The notes under the pieces: model-generated
Seen by the model: the letters and a program-made list of their open reading frames with translations, nothing else
Told to the model about the DNA's origin: nothing
Database searches by the model: none
Part shown: positions 35,249-43,881 of the stretch, one piece after another
How the letters are laid out: each line of letters starts with the position of its first letter
How positions within the stretch are numbered: position 1 is the stretch's first letter
Made by a program: the position numbers and the translations under genes
From: an uncultured Acidimicrobiales bacterium
GTDB lineage: Bacteria > Actinomycetota > Acidimicrobiia > Acidimicrobiales > SZUA-35
NCBI GenBank assembly: GCA_937922045.1
Contig: CAKZXA010000014.1
Coordinates: 1 to 64,000 of the forward strand
DNA length: 64,000 nt
Direction of reading: 5' to 3'

Positions 35249-35869
35249 ATGGTGCAGAATCACGGAGCGGTGGACATCGACGACGGCAGAGGTGGCGGTG
35301 AGATGGATGGCCACAGTCGACGGTCCAGCGCAACCCGCCTCGGCATTCTGAAGGCGGCCGAGCACGTGATAGCGACCGAAGGGGTATCGGCCCTAACCCT
35401 GGAGCGCGTGGCCGAACAAGCTGCGGTCAGCAAGGGCGGCCTGCTCTACCACTACGGCTCCAAGAAGGAACTGGTGGCAGCATTGCTGGATCACAGCCTC
35501 AACCAGACCGCAGGCCGGCTCAACGCCCTTACCGACGGAGACGGGCCCGGCGCCTTCGCTCGCGCCTACCTCGACTATGTGCGCACCGAGGATCACACAC
35601 CGAAGGCGACGGCGGCCGGCATTCTGGCCTCGGCCGCTCTGGAGGATGGTGAGTTGGCTCCCGCCGCCGAGCGCTTCGCCCGCTGGCAACGACGGCTGAT
35701 CGACGACGACGGCAACGACCCGGTCATCGGCCTGTTGGTGAGGATTGTCGGCGATGGGCTGTGGCTGGTCGATCTGTTCGACATGGCCCCGCCCAGCGTC
35801 GATGAACGCCAAGCGCTACTCGACCTCGTCGAGCAGATGCTTGACGACAGGATCGAGCAGCCTAGCTGA
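35249..35869 (+). CDS. TetR/AcrR-family transcriptional regulator
   Basis: This 206-residue repressor has a helix-turn-helix at about 28-72 (RLGILKAAEHVIATEGVSALTLERVAEQAAVSKGGLLYHYGSKKELV in the usual order; the recognition helix is AVSKGGLLYHY). The C-terminal ligand domain (80-206) is acidic and helical. The start at 35249 is set by the -10 within the palindrome; an inner ATG at 35303 is possible. Ligand unknown. It is divergent from the GMC oxidoreductase, the likely target. Its end overlaps the convergent FHA gene by eight bases. Confidence 0.9.
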   Translation: MVQNHGAVDIDDGRGGGEMDGHSRRSSATRLGILKAAEHVIATEGVSALTLERVAEQAAVSKGGLLYHYGSKKELVAALLDHSLNQTAGRLNALTDGDGPGAFARAYLDYVRTEDHTPKATAAGILASAALEDGELAPAAERFARWQRRLIDDDGNDPVIGLLVRIVGDGLWLVDLFDMAPPSVDERQALLDLVEQMLDDRIEQPS

Positions 35870-37052
35870 GCTGTCCAACACCCTCGAAGACGAAGGTACG
35901 ACGTCCAAGGGCCACGGTTTCGCCCGAATGCAGCTCGACAGCGTGGCCGGCCGTAAGTTGATTCCAGCGCTCGTTGTCCTGGTCCCAAATGTAGGTTCCG
36001 TTGGTGGATCCGAGATCGATCAGCTGGACCGACCAGTCGGCGAGGCGAAGCTCGGCGTGTGTCCTCGACAACGTGTCGTTGTTGTCGTGGATCATCAGCA
36101 ACTCAGCGTCCTGGTCTTCTGTTCGGACCGGTTCGCGACCGATCAGGTAGGAGCGGTCGAGCCCGAAACTTGAGCCGTCGTCGAAGACGATGAAACCTAG
36201 GGTCGGTCGAGGGCGAACGACCCGGTTCGGTGTGAGATGGGCCAGCGAAACCCCACAGACCATGCAGTAGGCAGACTGGGGGTTGTTGAAGTGCTGACGC
36301 GAACAGAGAATGCCCTCTACTTCGACACGTCCTCTTCCGAGGCTTGGTGCTGGCTCGGCTTCGTCGAGATCTGCTCCGCTGGTGATCGGTAGCGGCGTGA
36401 TCTCCGCCGGCGGCGCAACATCGATGAGCGAGACCGATCGGAAGGGTGCTTCCATCTCCGGTTCGGGGCCCGGGGCCGGGGCTCCAGCCAGAGCGACATT
36501 GGCTGGGGGAGCAGGGTCGGCCGAGGGCGCTTCCTTCGCCGAGGGGGCTGGGGCCGCGTGTCCGGGCATGCGATTTGAGAGAGCGGGTGGCTCCACAGCG
36601 GCCAACCGAAGGAGCGTGAGGCCGCCACCCGGGGCGATACCGCGCCGAAGGTCGAAGGGCGGTACCGGTTCGGCGGCCTTGGCCAGGTTGGCCGACCTGA
36701 TCGTGAGCTGGTCGGCACCGCTGGGCACCTGCTGCTTCACGAGTCCATTCGCTCCAGACATAGCCAACTCGCCATCGACGATGATCTCAACGCCGCCGTA
36801 GGCGACGGCCATAGGGCCACCGGTCGCCTCGACGACCATGCCGACCGACTTCAGCCGGTTCTCGGCCAGGAGAGCATTGATCGCTCGAATGATCTGCTGT
36901 GAGGTCGGGTTGGGGTTCAGGGTGTCGAACATCTCATCGACGACACCATCGTGAGCAGGTTCGCTAGGAATAACCAGTGCGATGTTTGGCCATCGGGCAA
37001 CGATGCCGAGGCCGCGATGAATTTGTCCGGCGCGAAGATCGAGATCGGTCAT
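35862..37052 (-). CDS. FHA-domain protein with Pro/Ala-rich linker and Cys motif
   Basis: This 396-residue protein has an N-terminal domain (1-150, not recognised), a Pro/Ala-rich linker (about 155-245), a zinc-ribbon-like patch ILCSRQHFNNPQSAYCMVCG, and a C-terminal FHA domain (about 295-392): YLIGREPV, SRTHAEL and LIDLGSTNGTYI are the phosphothreonine-binding loops. It should read Thr phosphorylation. It overlaps the upstream kinase-like gene by four bases (ATGA), so the two are one unit: a kinase-like protein and its reader. The partner seems catalytically dead. Confidence 0.85.
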   Translation of the reverse strand: MTDLDLRAGQIHRGLGIVARWPNIALVIPSEPAHDGVVDEMFDTLNPNPTSQQIIRAINALLAENRLKSVGMVVEATGGPMAVAYGGVEIIVDGELAMSGANGLVKQQVPSGADQLTIRSANLAKAAEPVPPFDLRRGIAPGGGLTLLRLAAVEPPALSNRMPGHAAPAPSAKEAPSADPAPPANVALAGAPAPGPEPEMEAPFRSVSLIDVAPPAEITPLPITSGADLDEAEPAPSLGRGRVEVEGILCSRQHFNNPQSAYCMVCGVSLAHLTPNRVVRPRPTLGFIVFDDGSSFGLDRSYLIGREPVRTEDQDAELLMIHDNNDTLSRTHAELRLADWSVQLIDLGSTNGTYIWDQDNERWNQLTAGHAVELHSGETVALGRRTFVFEGVGQLS

Positions 37053-37870
37053 GATTGCACCTGCTCAGCTTGCCGGTCGGCCTCGGCTTGTATGGCGTCG
37101 GCCAACTGTTCTCCAGTGCTGGTGCGAGTGGCCGGGTCGGCCTCTACGCAGGACTCAATGATATGGCGTTCGCCGTTGCGGAGGGCGTCGCCCATCGTTG
37201 GACGCTGCGTCAAGAGGTGGCGCAGAGCTGAAACCAGGGAGTCGGTAGGTAACTCGGGAAAGAAGCTCTGACCGGTCAACACCTTGTGCATGGTGGCGGC
37301 CAGCGCCCACAGATCGCTTGAGCGTGATGGCGGTTGGCCTTGCACCAGCTCGGGTGAAAGGTGTTCGATGGTTCCCATTTGGGCCGCGCTTGTTATGGTC
37401 TGGCCCGGGCTCAGAAGGTGGGAGATGCTGACGTCGCCCAGCTTGGCGCCATTATCGCTTAGCAGCACGTTGCCGGGTCGAATCGCCCGATGAGCGATGC
37501 CGATCTCGTGAAGGGCATGAGCGCCTCGGGCCGCATCCGCCATGGCCCGCAGCACATCGATCCGGGAGAAGGGTCGTGCGGGGCGGGCTAGTGAACCACC
37601 AGCGAGGTAGTCGCCCGCGATGTAGACGATGGCACCCTGTTGGCCGACATCGTAGAGGCGGAGGAGGTGAGAACTGGTCACGGAGGCATACAACGTCAAG
37701 TGCTCCGTCATACGGTCGAACTCGGTGTCGGTGGCCGCATGATTGTAGGTTTTGATCGCCACCATCGAGTCCCCGATACCGAGCCGTGCAGGTGCCCGGC
37801 CATACCAGTATTGGCTCTGGTTGCCCTCGCCGAGCGGCTGCACGATGTCGTAGTCTGCAATTCGTTGCAT
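37049..37870 (-). CDS. Ser/Thr protein kinase-like protein, likely pseudokinase
   Basis: This 273-residue single-domain kinase fold has no membrane segment. The Lys of VAIK (Lys40) is kept, but the Gly loop is reduced (GEGNQSQYW, 14-22), HRD reads HRA (Ala129 in place of the catalytic base), and DFG reads DVS (Asp146 kept). The structural residues, such as Asn134 and the PELVQG region, remain. On this basis phosphotransfer is unlikely but nucleotide binding is possible. It starts the operon with the FHA gene. The second kinase in the window (47358-48560) is intact, so loss is gene-specific. Confidence 0.83.
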   Translation of the reverse strand: MQRIADYDIVQPLGEGNQSQYWYGRAPARLGIGDSMVAIKTYNHAATDTEFDRMTEHLTLYASVTSSHLLRLYDVGQQGAIVYIAGDYLAGGSLARPARPFSRIDVLRAMADAARGAHALHEIGIAHRAIRPGNVLLSDNGAKLGDVSISHLLSPGQTITSAAQMGTIEHLSPELVQGQPPSRSSDLWALAATMHKVLTGQSFFPELPTDSLVSALRHLLTQRPTMGDALRNGERHIIESCVEADPATRTSTGEQLADAIQAEADRQAEQVQS

Positions 37871-37892
37871 GTGTGTCCGTTCCCGGTCCGAC

Positions 37893-37913
37893 CCTACGAG
37901 TGACGCTCGTAGG
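37893..37913. promoter_or_regulatory. Inverted repeat upstream of pseudokinase gene
   Basis: CCTACGAG (37893-37900), five bases, CTCGTAGG (37906-37913), about 23 bases before the ATG at 37870. It could be an operator or leader hairpin. Confidence 0.45.
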
Positions 37914-38061
37914 AGGTGCCGGTGAAAGTTAGCGGTTCAGTAGTTGGGGAATCGTTCCGATTCTTTCACAAACCAGCGGGCATCAGGGTAGTTGAAGACC
38001 ACAGCTGGTAGGTTCACGATACGGCTCCCAGCCGGAGAAAACTAGCCAGGAAGAGGTAGAA

Positions 38062-38616
38062 ATGGGCGTATTCGACTTTGTACGAGAAGCCGGAGCGAAG
38101 ATCGGGATTGGTGAGAGCAAGGCGGAAAAGCAGGCTGCGGCCGAAGCAGCTTCCGCCGCTCGCGCCGCCGAGGTTCAGAAGCGCATCTCAGAGCGTCGCT
38201 CCAAGGCTGCTAAGGCTGAGCGTATGCAGCATCTCGAGGAATCGAAGAAAGCTCGCGGTCTCGAGCAGTACATCACCAACTTGGGCTTCGAGGTTCAAAA
38301 CCTTGATGTCCGTTATGACGATGGTCTCGCCACGATCAGTGGCAAGGTAAAGAACCAGGAGACCCGTGAAAAGGTCATCCTCGCTATCGGCAACGTGTCC
38401 GACGTCGGTCAGGTGCAAGACGACATCGAGGTAAGCGAAGACTCCGATGAGTCGCAGCTTCACGTCGTTCAGTCTGGCGACACGCTGAGCAAGATCGCTA
38501 AAGAGGTTTATGGCGACGCCATGAAGTACCCGGCGATCTTTGAGGCTAACCGCCCGATGCTCAGTGACCCCGACAAGATTTACCCGGGACAGGTTCTGCG
38601 GATCCCTGCTGCCTAG
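38062..38616 (+). CDS. BON-LysM protein (Kbp/YgaU type)
   Basis: This 184-residue protein has no signal peptide. Residues 15-65 are a charged Ala/Glu/Lys coiled coil, about 68-125 a BON domain (FEVQNLDVRYDDGLATISGKVKNQETREKVILAIGNV in sense), and 132-184 a LysM (LHVVQSGDTLSKIAKEVYG...). The BON-LysM order matches Kbp/YgaU, the cytosolic potassium-binding protein, although the coiled coil is extra. AGGAAGAGG before the ATG is a strong ribosome binding site. A strong terminator follows at 38733. Confidence 0.86.
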   Translation: MGVFDFVREAGAKIGIGESKAEKQAAAEAASAARAAEVQKRISERRSKAAKAERMQHLEESKKARGLEQYITNLGFEVQNLDVRYDDGLATISGKVKNQETREKVILAIGNVSDVGQVQDDIEVSEDSDESQLHVVQSGDTLSKIAKEVYGDAMKYPAIFEANRPMLSDPDKIYPGQVLRIPAA

Positions 38617-38669
38617 CACCCCGAGTCCGGTTGTTCTTGAGCTCCTAGCTTCGAAACAACCGTCACCTT

Positions 38670-38697
38670 ATTACCTACTTGACATTACCTACTTGAC
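38670..38697. repeat. 14-bp perfect tandem duplication
   Basis: ATTACCTACTTGAC at 38670-38683 and again at 38684-38697, between the LysM gene stop and its terminator. Confidence 0.93.
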
Positions 38698-38732
38698 CAC
38701 CAAGGTTCGGTCGTCGGGTCAGAGATTGTTCG

Positions 38733-38770
38733 ACTGTGCCGAGGGATAACCCTCGGCACAGTTGGTTTTT
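38733..38770 (+). terminator. Strong intrinsic terminator
   Basis: Arms ACTGTGCCGAGGG (38733-38745) and CCCTCGGCACAGT (38750-38762) are perfect with a 4-base loop, followed by TGGTTTTT. It ends the LysM transcript. Confidence 0.93.
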
Positions 38771-38807
38771 GCTCTGCCCCCGGTATTGACTCTCGAATGA
38801 GACTGCC

Positions 38808-40571
38808 ATGATCGAGAATTCGCAAGAAGCTGAAAACCAAGTATTGCTAGAGCGACACTCTCCGGTCGTCGTTTACGACGACCGTGAGCTCTTCTTCCCG
38901 ACTGCTGTCGACAACTACCTGAACAACTGCACCCTGGTCGTCGACAACCAGGTTGTTCGTGAACAGGGCACCATCACCGAAGATGACTTTGGACCCGTCC
39001 TGCCAGACGGCGCCTACCTGCAGTTTGTTTCCGACAGCGAACGCCGCGACGTCGTCAAAGAAGAAGCAAGACGACTCGCTGGCAAGATGCTGGGCCCTCG
39101 CCTTGGCCGAGTCGGGCTCTTCGGTCGAATCCTCGACGCCATCTTCCAGGTGAGCGTCTTTCTGCGACCAACGACACCCCGCCGAACGACGGTGGCCGCG
39201 GCCATCAAGGCTGACAAGCTGCGGTTTCATCAACGACCCGTCGTGTACGGCCGAGTCGTGCATGTGGCCAACTGGCTCGTGCTGCACTACGCCTACTTCT
39301 ACGCCATGAATGATTGGCGCAGTGGCTACGGCGGCCTGAACGACCATGAGGCTGATTGGGAGCAGGCATGGATCTACTGTGATCCCGTCGATCGGCAACC
39401 GATCTGGGTCGTGGGTTCAAACCACGACCACCTCGGTCCAGACCTGCGTCGCCATTGGGACGATCCCGAGTGCCGACGAATCGGCGAACGCCCCGTACTC
39501 TTCGCCGGGGCCGGTTCTCACGCCTTCTATTTCCGCCCTGGCGACTACGTAACCCGCATCGACGTGCAGGCCCTGCGGTGGTTGCTCCGTCTGCAACGCT
39601 GGGTTCGGCGAGTTCTTCGTATCACCGATCAGGCGGCCGAGCGCGGCCTCGGCCCTGCCCTGGGTATGCCCTTCGTCGAATCGGCTACTGGCGATGGTCT
39701 ACAGGTTTCGAATTGGGACATTCAGCCACTCGATGAAGACCGGGCATGCTTCGGTCGTTTTCGTGGCCTTTGGGGCCTCGACACCGGCGATCCAGCCGAG
39801 GGTGAACGCGGGCCCTCAGGTCCAAAATTCACGCGATCGGGTGAGATCCGCACGTCGTGGGCCGACCCGGTTGGCTTCGCTGGGTTGCATGGTTCAAACC
39901 CTCCGTCGCGGGCGCCGTCGGCGGCGACGCTCGACAACATTCGCCGATCGTTGGCCTACCTCGACCAGGAGATCGAACGAACATCTCGACTGCTGCCACT
40001 CGTTCAGCGAATGGAGCCCTTGGAAGAGCTGGCCGACGAGGCTGATCGTATTACCGGCCTCCTGCGGCAGCGGACCCAGTTGCGCGATCTAGCCAATCGC
40101 ATCGAGGGCGGTGAATCGATCGATTCCGACACCAGAGCCCATTTGCAGAAGCCAGCGATCCCCCTTGCTCCTCCCACCGAGGCTGGCTGGATTCTGGCGG
40201 CCTGGGCCGCCTCGAGCGTGCCCTTGCTCTTGCTCGCCATCGCCGCTCTGCTGATCTTCGATGGGTTCGCCGTCACCACGCTGCTGCTCGGCGTGGCGGC
40301 CGGTTTCTCGCTGGCCGAACAGCTGGTTCGTCGCCACTTCCACGCTGTGTTGCGCATGCTCGCCCTGTATCTCGGGATTGGTGCGCTACTCGTTTTGCTT
40401 CGAGCCGTCTCGTCAGGTGTTGTCAGTTTTAGTCAGTACGCGCTGGGTCTGGCCGTCTCGTTGGCGGCGATCGTGGTCTTCGTGCTCAACCTCGGTGAGC
40501 TCTCGGCGGTCCGCCGCCGGGCGGCCGTAGCCGAGGATCACGTGAAGCTGGACGAGCGTCTTCCCGACTAG
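38808..40571 (+). CDS. Vps62-like protein anchored by C-terminal membrane segments
   Basis: This 587-residue protein is not a known enzyme. Residues about 125-300 resemble the Vps62/DUF946 family of fungal and plant proteins: a Tyr-rich HYAYFYAMNDWRSGYGGLNDHEADWEQAWIY stretch, and PVLFAGAGSHAFYFRPGDYV, with its typical GSHA and PGD. About 375-430 is a helical coiled region, and 470-575 hold four hydrophobic segments, the last few residues being charged. Such a combination suggests a soluble domain on the cytosolic or external face of the membrane. No Shine-Dalgarno is evident; the ATG follows the upstream terminator by 38 bases. Confidence 0.68.
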   Translation: MIENSQEAENQVLLERHSPVVVYDDRELFFPTAVDNYLNNCTLVVDNQVVREQGTITEDDFGPVLPDGAYLQFVSDSERRDVVKEEARRLAGKMLGPRLGRVGLFGRILDAIFQVSVFLRPTTPRRTTVAAAIKADKLRFHQRPVVYGRVVHVANWLVLHYAYFYAMNDWRSGYGGLNDHEADWEQAWIYCDPVDRQPIWVVGSNHDHLGPDLRRHWDDPECRRIGERPVLFAGAGSHAFYFRPGDYVTRIDVQALRWLLRLQRWVRRVLRITDQAAERGLGPALGMPFVESATGDGLQVSNWDIQPLDEDRACFGRFRGLWGLDTGDPAEGERGPSGPKFTRSGEIRTSWADPVGFAGLHGSNPPSRAPSAATLDNIRRSLAYLDQEIERTSRLLPLVQRMEPLEELADEADRITGLLRQRTQLRDLANRIEGGESIDSDTRAHLQKPAIPLAPPTEAGWILAAWAASSVPLLLLAIAALLIFDGFAVTTLLLGVAAGFSLAEQLVRRHFHAVLRMLALYLGIGALLVLLRAVSSGVVSFSQYALGLAVSLAAIVVFVLNLGELSAVRRRAAVAEDHVKLDERLPD

Positions 40572-40595
40572 GTCGATGGTGCTAGGTCGATGGTG
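40568..40595. repeat. 14-bp tandem duplication carrying two stop codons
   Basis: CTAGGTCGATGGTG at 40568-40581 and 40582-40595. The first copy holds the TAG of the Vps62-like gene and the second starts with the complement of the stop of the convergent aminotransferase. Confidence 0.93.
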
Positions 40596-41781
40596 CTAAG
40601 GCGCCAACGAGGCGTTCGCCTGCCGCATCTAAGACGTCGTCTTGTTTGGCGAAGCAGAATCTGACGAGTGAGGATCCGTCGGCGGCATTCTGGTAGAACA
40701 CCTGACTCGGCACCGCGACGACGCCAGCCAACTCGGGAAGGCGAAGACAGAACTCGAGGCCTGAATGAAGCTCGAGTGTTTCGTAGAACGGACTGCTATC
40801 AGCGGTCACGAAGTAGGTGCCTTCGGGAAGCAGGACACGAAATCCCGCCTGACGCAGGTAGTCGGCGAGCAGGTCTCTTTTGGCCAGCAGGGTCGCTTGG
40901 AAACTGTCGAAATAGTCGTCGCCTAGGTCTAATCCAACGGCGACAGCATGCTGGAAGGGCGCTCCATTGACGAAGGTCAGGAACTGCTTGGCCGTTCGAA
41001 TAGCGGTGATCAGATCTGCTGGTCCTACCGCCCATCCGATCTTCCAACCGGTGAAGGAGAAGGTCTTGCCCGCCGAAGAAAGGGTAACCGTGCGTTCAGC
41101 CATGCCGGGTAGGGAAGCGAGGGGCACATGCTCGCCGGTGAAGACGAGGTGCTCGTAAACCTCGTCGGTGATGGCGATCACATCGTGCTCACAACAGAGT
41201 TCGGCGATCAGGGCGAGCTCGGTCGGGGTGAAGACCTTGCCGGTCGGGTTGTGTGGCGAGTTCAAGAGAAGCAGGCGGGTCTTGGCCGAGAAGGCCAGCC
41301 GAAGCTCAGCGGGGTCAAAGGTATAGCGGCCTTCGCCCGTCGCAGGAGGTTGGAGCAGTACGCCCTTGACGACGGCTCCAGCCATGGCGATGCCGGCGCC
41401 ATAGCAGTCGTAGGTTGGGTCGAACACGATGACTTCGTCGCCGATCTCGCAGAGGGCAAGCATCGAGGCGGCCAGCGCTTCGGTCGCACCGGCGGTGACC
41501 AGCACCTCGCTGTCGGGATCGACCTCGAGGTCCCAGAATCGCTTTTGATGCCGTGCGATCGCGGCCCGCAACGATGGGATGCCCGGTACCGGCGGGTATT
41601 GATTGTGTCCTGCCGCAATGGCGGCTTGGGCGGCTTGGGCAACCTCGGGCGGGCCGTCGGTGTCGGGGAACCCTTGTCCGAGATTGATGGCTTGAGTCCG
41701 GAGGGCGAGGGCTGTCATCTCGGCAAAGATCGTGGTTCCGAAACCTTGCAAACGTGACGAGAGATGCGGTACTCGGGTCAT
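40582..41781 (-). CDS. PLP-dependent aminotransferase (DapC/KAT type)
   Basis: This 399-residue class I/II aminotransferase has INLGQGFPDTDGPPEV, AGATEALAASML, DPTYDCY, NSPHNPTGKVF, ITDEVYEHL and the PLP-Lys loop SSAGKTFSFTGWKIGW. The LGQGFPD opening and overall text match the kynurenine/methionine aminotransferase and N-succinyldiaminopimelate aminotransferase (DapC) branches, which cannot be told apart here. It may act in lysine or aromatic amino acid metabolism. It is leftward, with TAGCGT seven bases before the ATG; it runs convergent to the Vps62-like gene. Confidence 0.85.
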   Translation of the reverse strand: MTRVPHLSSRLQGFGTTIFAEMTALALRTQAINLGQGFPDTDGPPEVAQAAQAAIAAGHNQYPPVPGIPSLRAAIARHQKRFWDLEVDPDSEVLVTAGATEALAASMLALCEIGDEVIVFDPTYDCYGAGIAMAGAVVKGVLLQPPATGEGRYTFDPAELRLAFSAKTRLLLLNSPHNPTGKVFTPTELALIAELCCEHDVIAITDEVYEHLVFTGEHVPLASLPGMAERTVTLSSAGKTFSFTGWKIGWAVGPADLITAIRTAKQFLTFVNGAPFQHAVAVGLDLGDDYFDSFQATLLAKRDLLADYLRQAGFRVLLPEGTYFVTADSSPFYETLELHSGLEFCLRLPELAGVVAVPSQVFYQNAADGSSLVRFCFAKQDDVLDAAGERLVGALAPST

Positions 41782-41788
41782 GCAGCCA

Positions 41789-41794
41789 ACGCTA
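41789..41794 (-). promoter_or_regulatory. -10 element of aminotransferase gene
   Basis: TAGCGT on the minus strand, seven bases before the ATG at 41781. Confidence 0.5.
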
Positions 41795-41997
41795 CAACCT
41801 GGTTCTCCGTCTTTGCTGCTCTCGCGAGGTGCAGATGTGTATAGATCAAGTTTTGGAAATGGACAGTCAGATTGAGAAGAGGCGGCTACGGTGAAAATGA
41901 GTTAGAAAGATAGAACCGTAAGTAGAGGGGTTGCGGGACGATCATCGAAGCTTTTTGGTAGGTCGCCCCAGTGCCCCATGCAAGAGGGGCCCATTTT

Positions 41998-43881
41998 GTG
42001 ACCAATACTGCTGACCACATAGATCTGACCACCATCGATCAAGTCGTTATCCGCTTTGCTGGCGACTCTGGCGATGGTATGCAGCTCACCGGGGATCGAT
42101 TTACCTCGGCGAGTGCCTTGGCTGGAAATGATTTGGCGACACTGCCTGACTTTCCGGCCGAGATTAGGGCCCCGCAAGGCACCCTCGCCGGTGTCTCGGC
42201 GTTCCAGGTCCACATCTCCGACCACGACATCCATACCCCGGGTGACGCTCCCGATGTCCTGGTGGCAATGAACCCCGCCGCCCTTCGTTCGGAGCTGGAG
42301 CGTCTCCGCTCGGGAGGCATGGTCATTCTGAACGAGGACGCCTTCGACGAGCGCAATCTGACCAAGGCTGGCTTCACCGCCGACCCGCGGTCCGATGGCT
42401 CGCTCGATGACTACGTTGTTCACCAAGTGCCGATGACCAAACTAACGGTCGACGCCACCTCTGATCTGGACGTAAAGAAGCGCGACGCCGAGCGTTCAAA
42501 GAACTTCTTCGCTCTTGGCCTGATCAGTTGGATGTATTCGCGTCCGACCGACCCGACGCTCGATTGGATCAAGACCAAGTTCGCCAAATCGGAGGCGGTC
42601 ATTGCATCAAACACCGCCGCCTTCCATGCTGGCCATGCCTTCGGGGAGACGGCCGAGATGTTCGCCTCCCAGTTCAAGGTGGCGGCTGCACCCCAACGAC
42701 CCGGTGAGTACACCAACATCACCGGCAACGTTGCTACCGCCTGGGGGATGATCGCGGCTGGCCAGCTGGCCAAGCTGCCGGTCTTTCTAGGCAGCTATCC
42801 CATCACGCCTGCATCCGACATTCTGCACGAGCTCAGCCGGCACAAGAACTTTGGTGTTCGTACCTTCCAGGCCGAAGATGAGATCGCAGGAGTCGGTGCG
42901 GCCCTAGGAGCTTCCTTCGGTGGCAACCTGGCCTACACCACCACCTCCGGACCTGGCGTTGCGCTCAAGGGCGAGACCATCGGTCTTGCTCTCAGCATGG
43001 AGTTGCCTCTGGTGATCATCGACGTTCAGCGTGGTGGCCCATCGACTGGCCTGCCAACCAAGACCGAGGCCTCGGACCTGATGATGGCGATGTACGGCCG
43101 ACACGGCGAAGCGCCGATGCCCATCGTTGCCGCCTCCACCCCGGCCGACTGCTTTGATGCGGTCATCGAGGCATCCAGGCTGGCGCTCAAGTATCGCACG
43201 CCTGTGATGCTGCTCACCGATGGCTACCTGGCCAACGGTGCCGAGCCGTGGCTGCTGCCCGATGTGGAATCGCTGCCCGATATCAGCGTGCCATTTACCA
43301 CTGAACCGAACGCGGTCGACGACGAGGGCGAACCGGCTTTTGCCGCCTACCTGCGAGACGAGGAAACCCTGGCTCGGCCGTGGGCGATTCCCGGAACGCC
43401 TGGTCTAGAGCACCGACTGGGCGGCCTCGAGAAGGACGCCGTCACCGGCAACGTCAGCTATGACGCGACGAATCACTCAGTGATGACCGACGTGCGTCAG
43501 GCGAAGGTCGATGGCATCGCCAATGACATCCCGGAGGCCGTGGTCGACCGCAGTGCCGATAGCGCTGGCGATGCTCCGATCCTGATCGTTGGGTGGGGAT
43601 CGACGCGAGGTTCGATTACTTCAGCGGTCGAGCGACTCCGATCTGCCGGCCACCACATCGATACCGTTCACCTCACGCACGTCAACCCTTTCCCGAAGAA
43701 CTTGGGAGAAGTGCTGGCTGGGCGCGAACATATCTTTGTACCCGAATTGAACAAGGGACAACTTGTACGACTCTTGCGGGCTGAGTATCTCGTCGATGCC
43801 AAGCCCATTTCGAAGGTGATGGGCTTGCCCTTCACCGCCGCCGAACTTGTCGATCACATCACCGAAGGGATCAACCGATGA
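41998..43881 (+). CDS. korA: 2-oxoacid:ferredoxin oxidoreductase, alpha/gamma fused subunit
   Basis: This 627-residue protein is the large subunit of the two-subunit 2-oxoacid (probably 2-oxoglutarate) ferredoxin oxidoreductase. Residues 15-190 are the gamma-like domain (VVIRFAGDSGDGMQLTGDRF) and about 225-627 the alpha domain (NVATAWGMIAAGQLAKLPVFLGSYPITPASDILHEL, AEDEIAGVGAALGASF). GTG at 41998 is preceded by AAGAGGGG (41982-41989), a good ribosome binding site, whereas an earlier GTG at 41971 has none. It overlaps korB by four bases. It probably replaces or adds to the 2-oxoglutarate dehydrogenase step, reducing ferredoxin. Confidence 0.93.
   Translation: MTNTADHIDLTTIDQVVIRFAGDSGDGMQLTGDRFTSASALAGNDLATLPDFPAEIRAPQGTLAGVSAFQVHISDHDIHTPGDAPDVLVAMNPAALRSELERLRSGGMVILNEDAFDERNLTKAGFTADPRSDGSLDDYVVHQVPMTKLTVDATSDLDVKKRDAERSKNFFALGLISWMYSRPTDPTLDWIKTKFAKSEAVIASNTAAFHAGHAFGETAEMFASQFKVAAAPQRPGEYTNITGNVATAWGMIAAGQLAKLPVFLGSYPITPASDILHELSRHKNFGVRTFQAEDEIAGVGAALGASFGGNLAYTTTSGPGVALKGETIGLALSMELPLVIIDVQRGGPSTGLPTKTEASDLMMAMYGRHGEAPMPIVAASTPADCFDAVIEASRLALKYRTPVMLLTDGYLANGAEPWLLPDVESLPDISVPFTTEPNAVDDEGEPAFAAYLRDEETLARPWAIPGTPGLEHRLGGLEKDAVTGNVSYDATNHSVMTDVRQAKVDGIANDIPEAVVDRSADSAGDAPILIVGWGSTRGSITSAVERLRSAGHHIDTVHLTHVNPFPKNLGEVLAGREHIFVPELNKGQLVRLLRAEYLVDAKPISKVMGLPFTAAELVDHITEGINR

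Noticed and set aside
37949-37963. Short inverted repeat GAATCG-TTC-CGATTC between pseudokinase and LysM genes
   Set aside because: Six-base arms with a three-base loop are expected by chance at this length; no link to a promoter was found.
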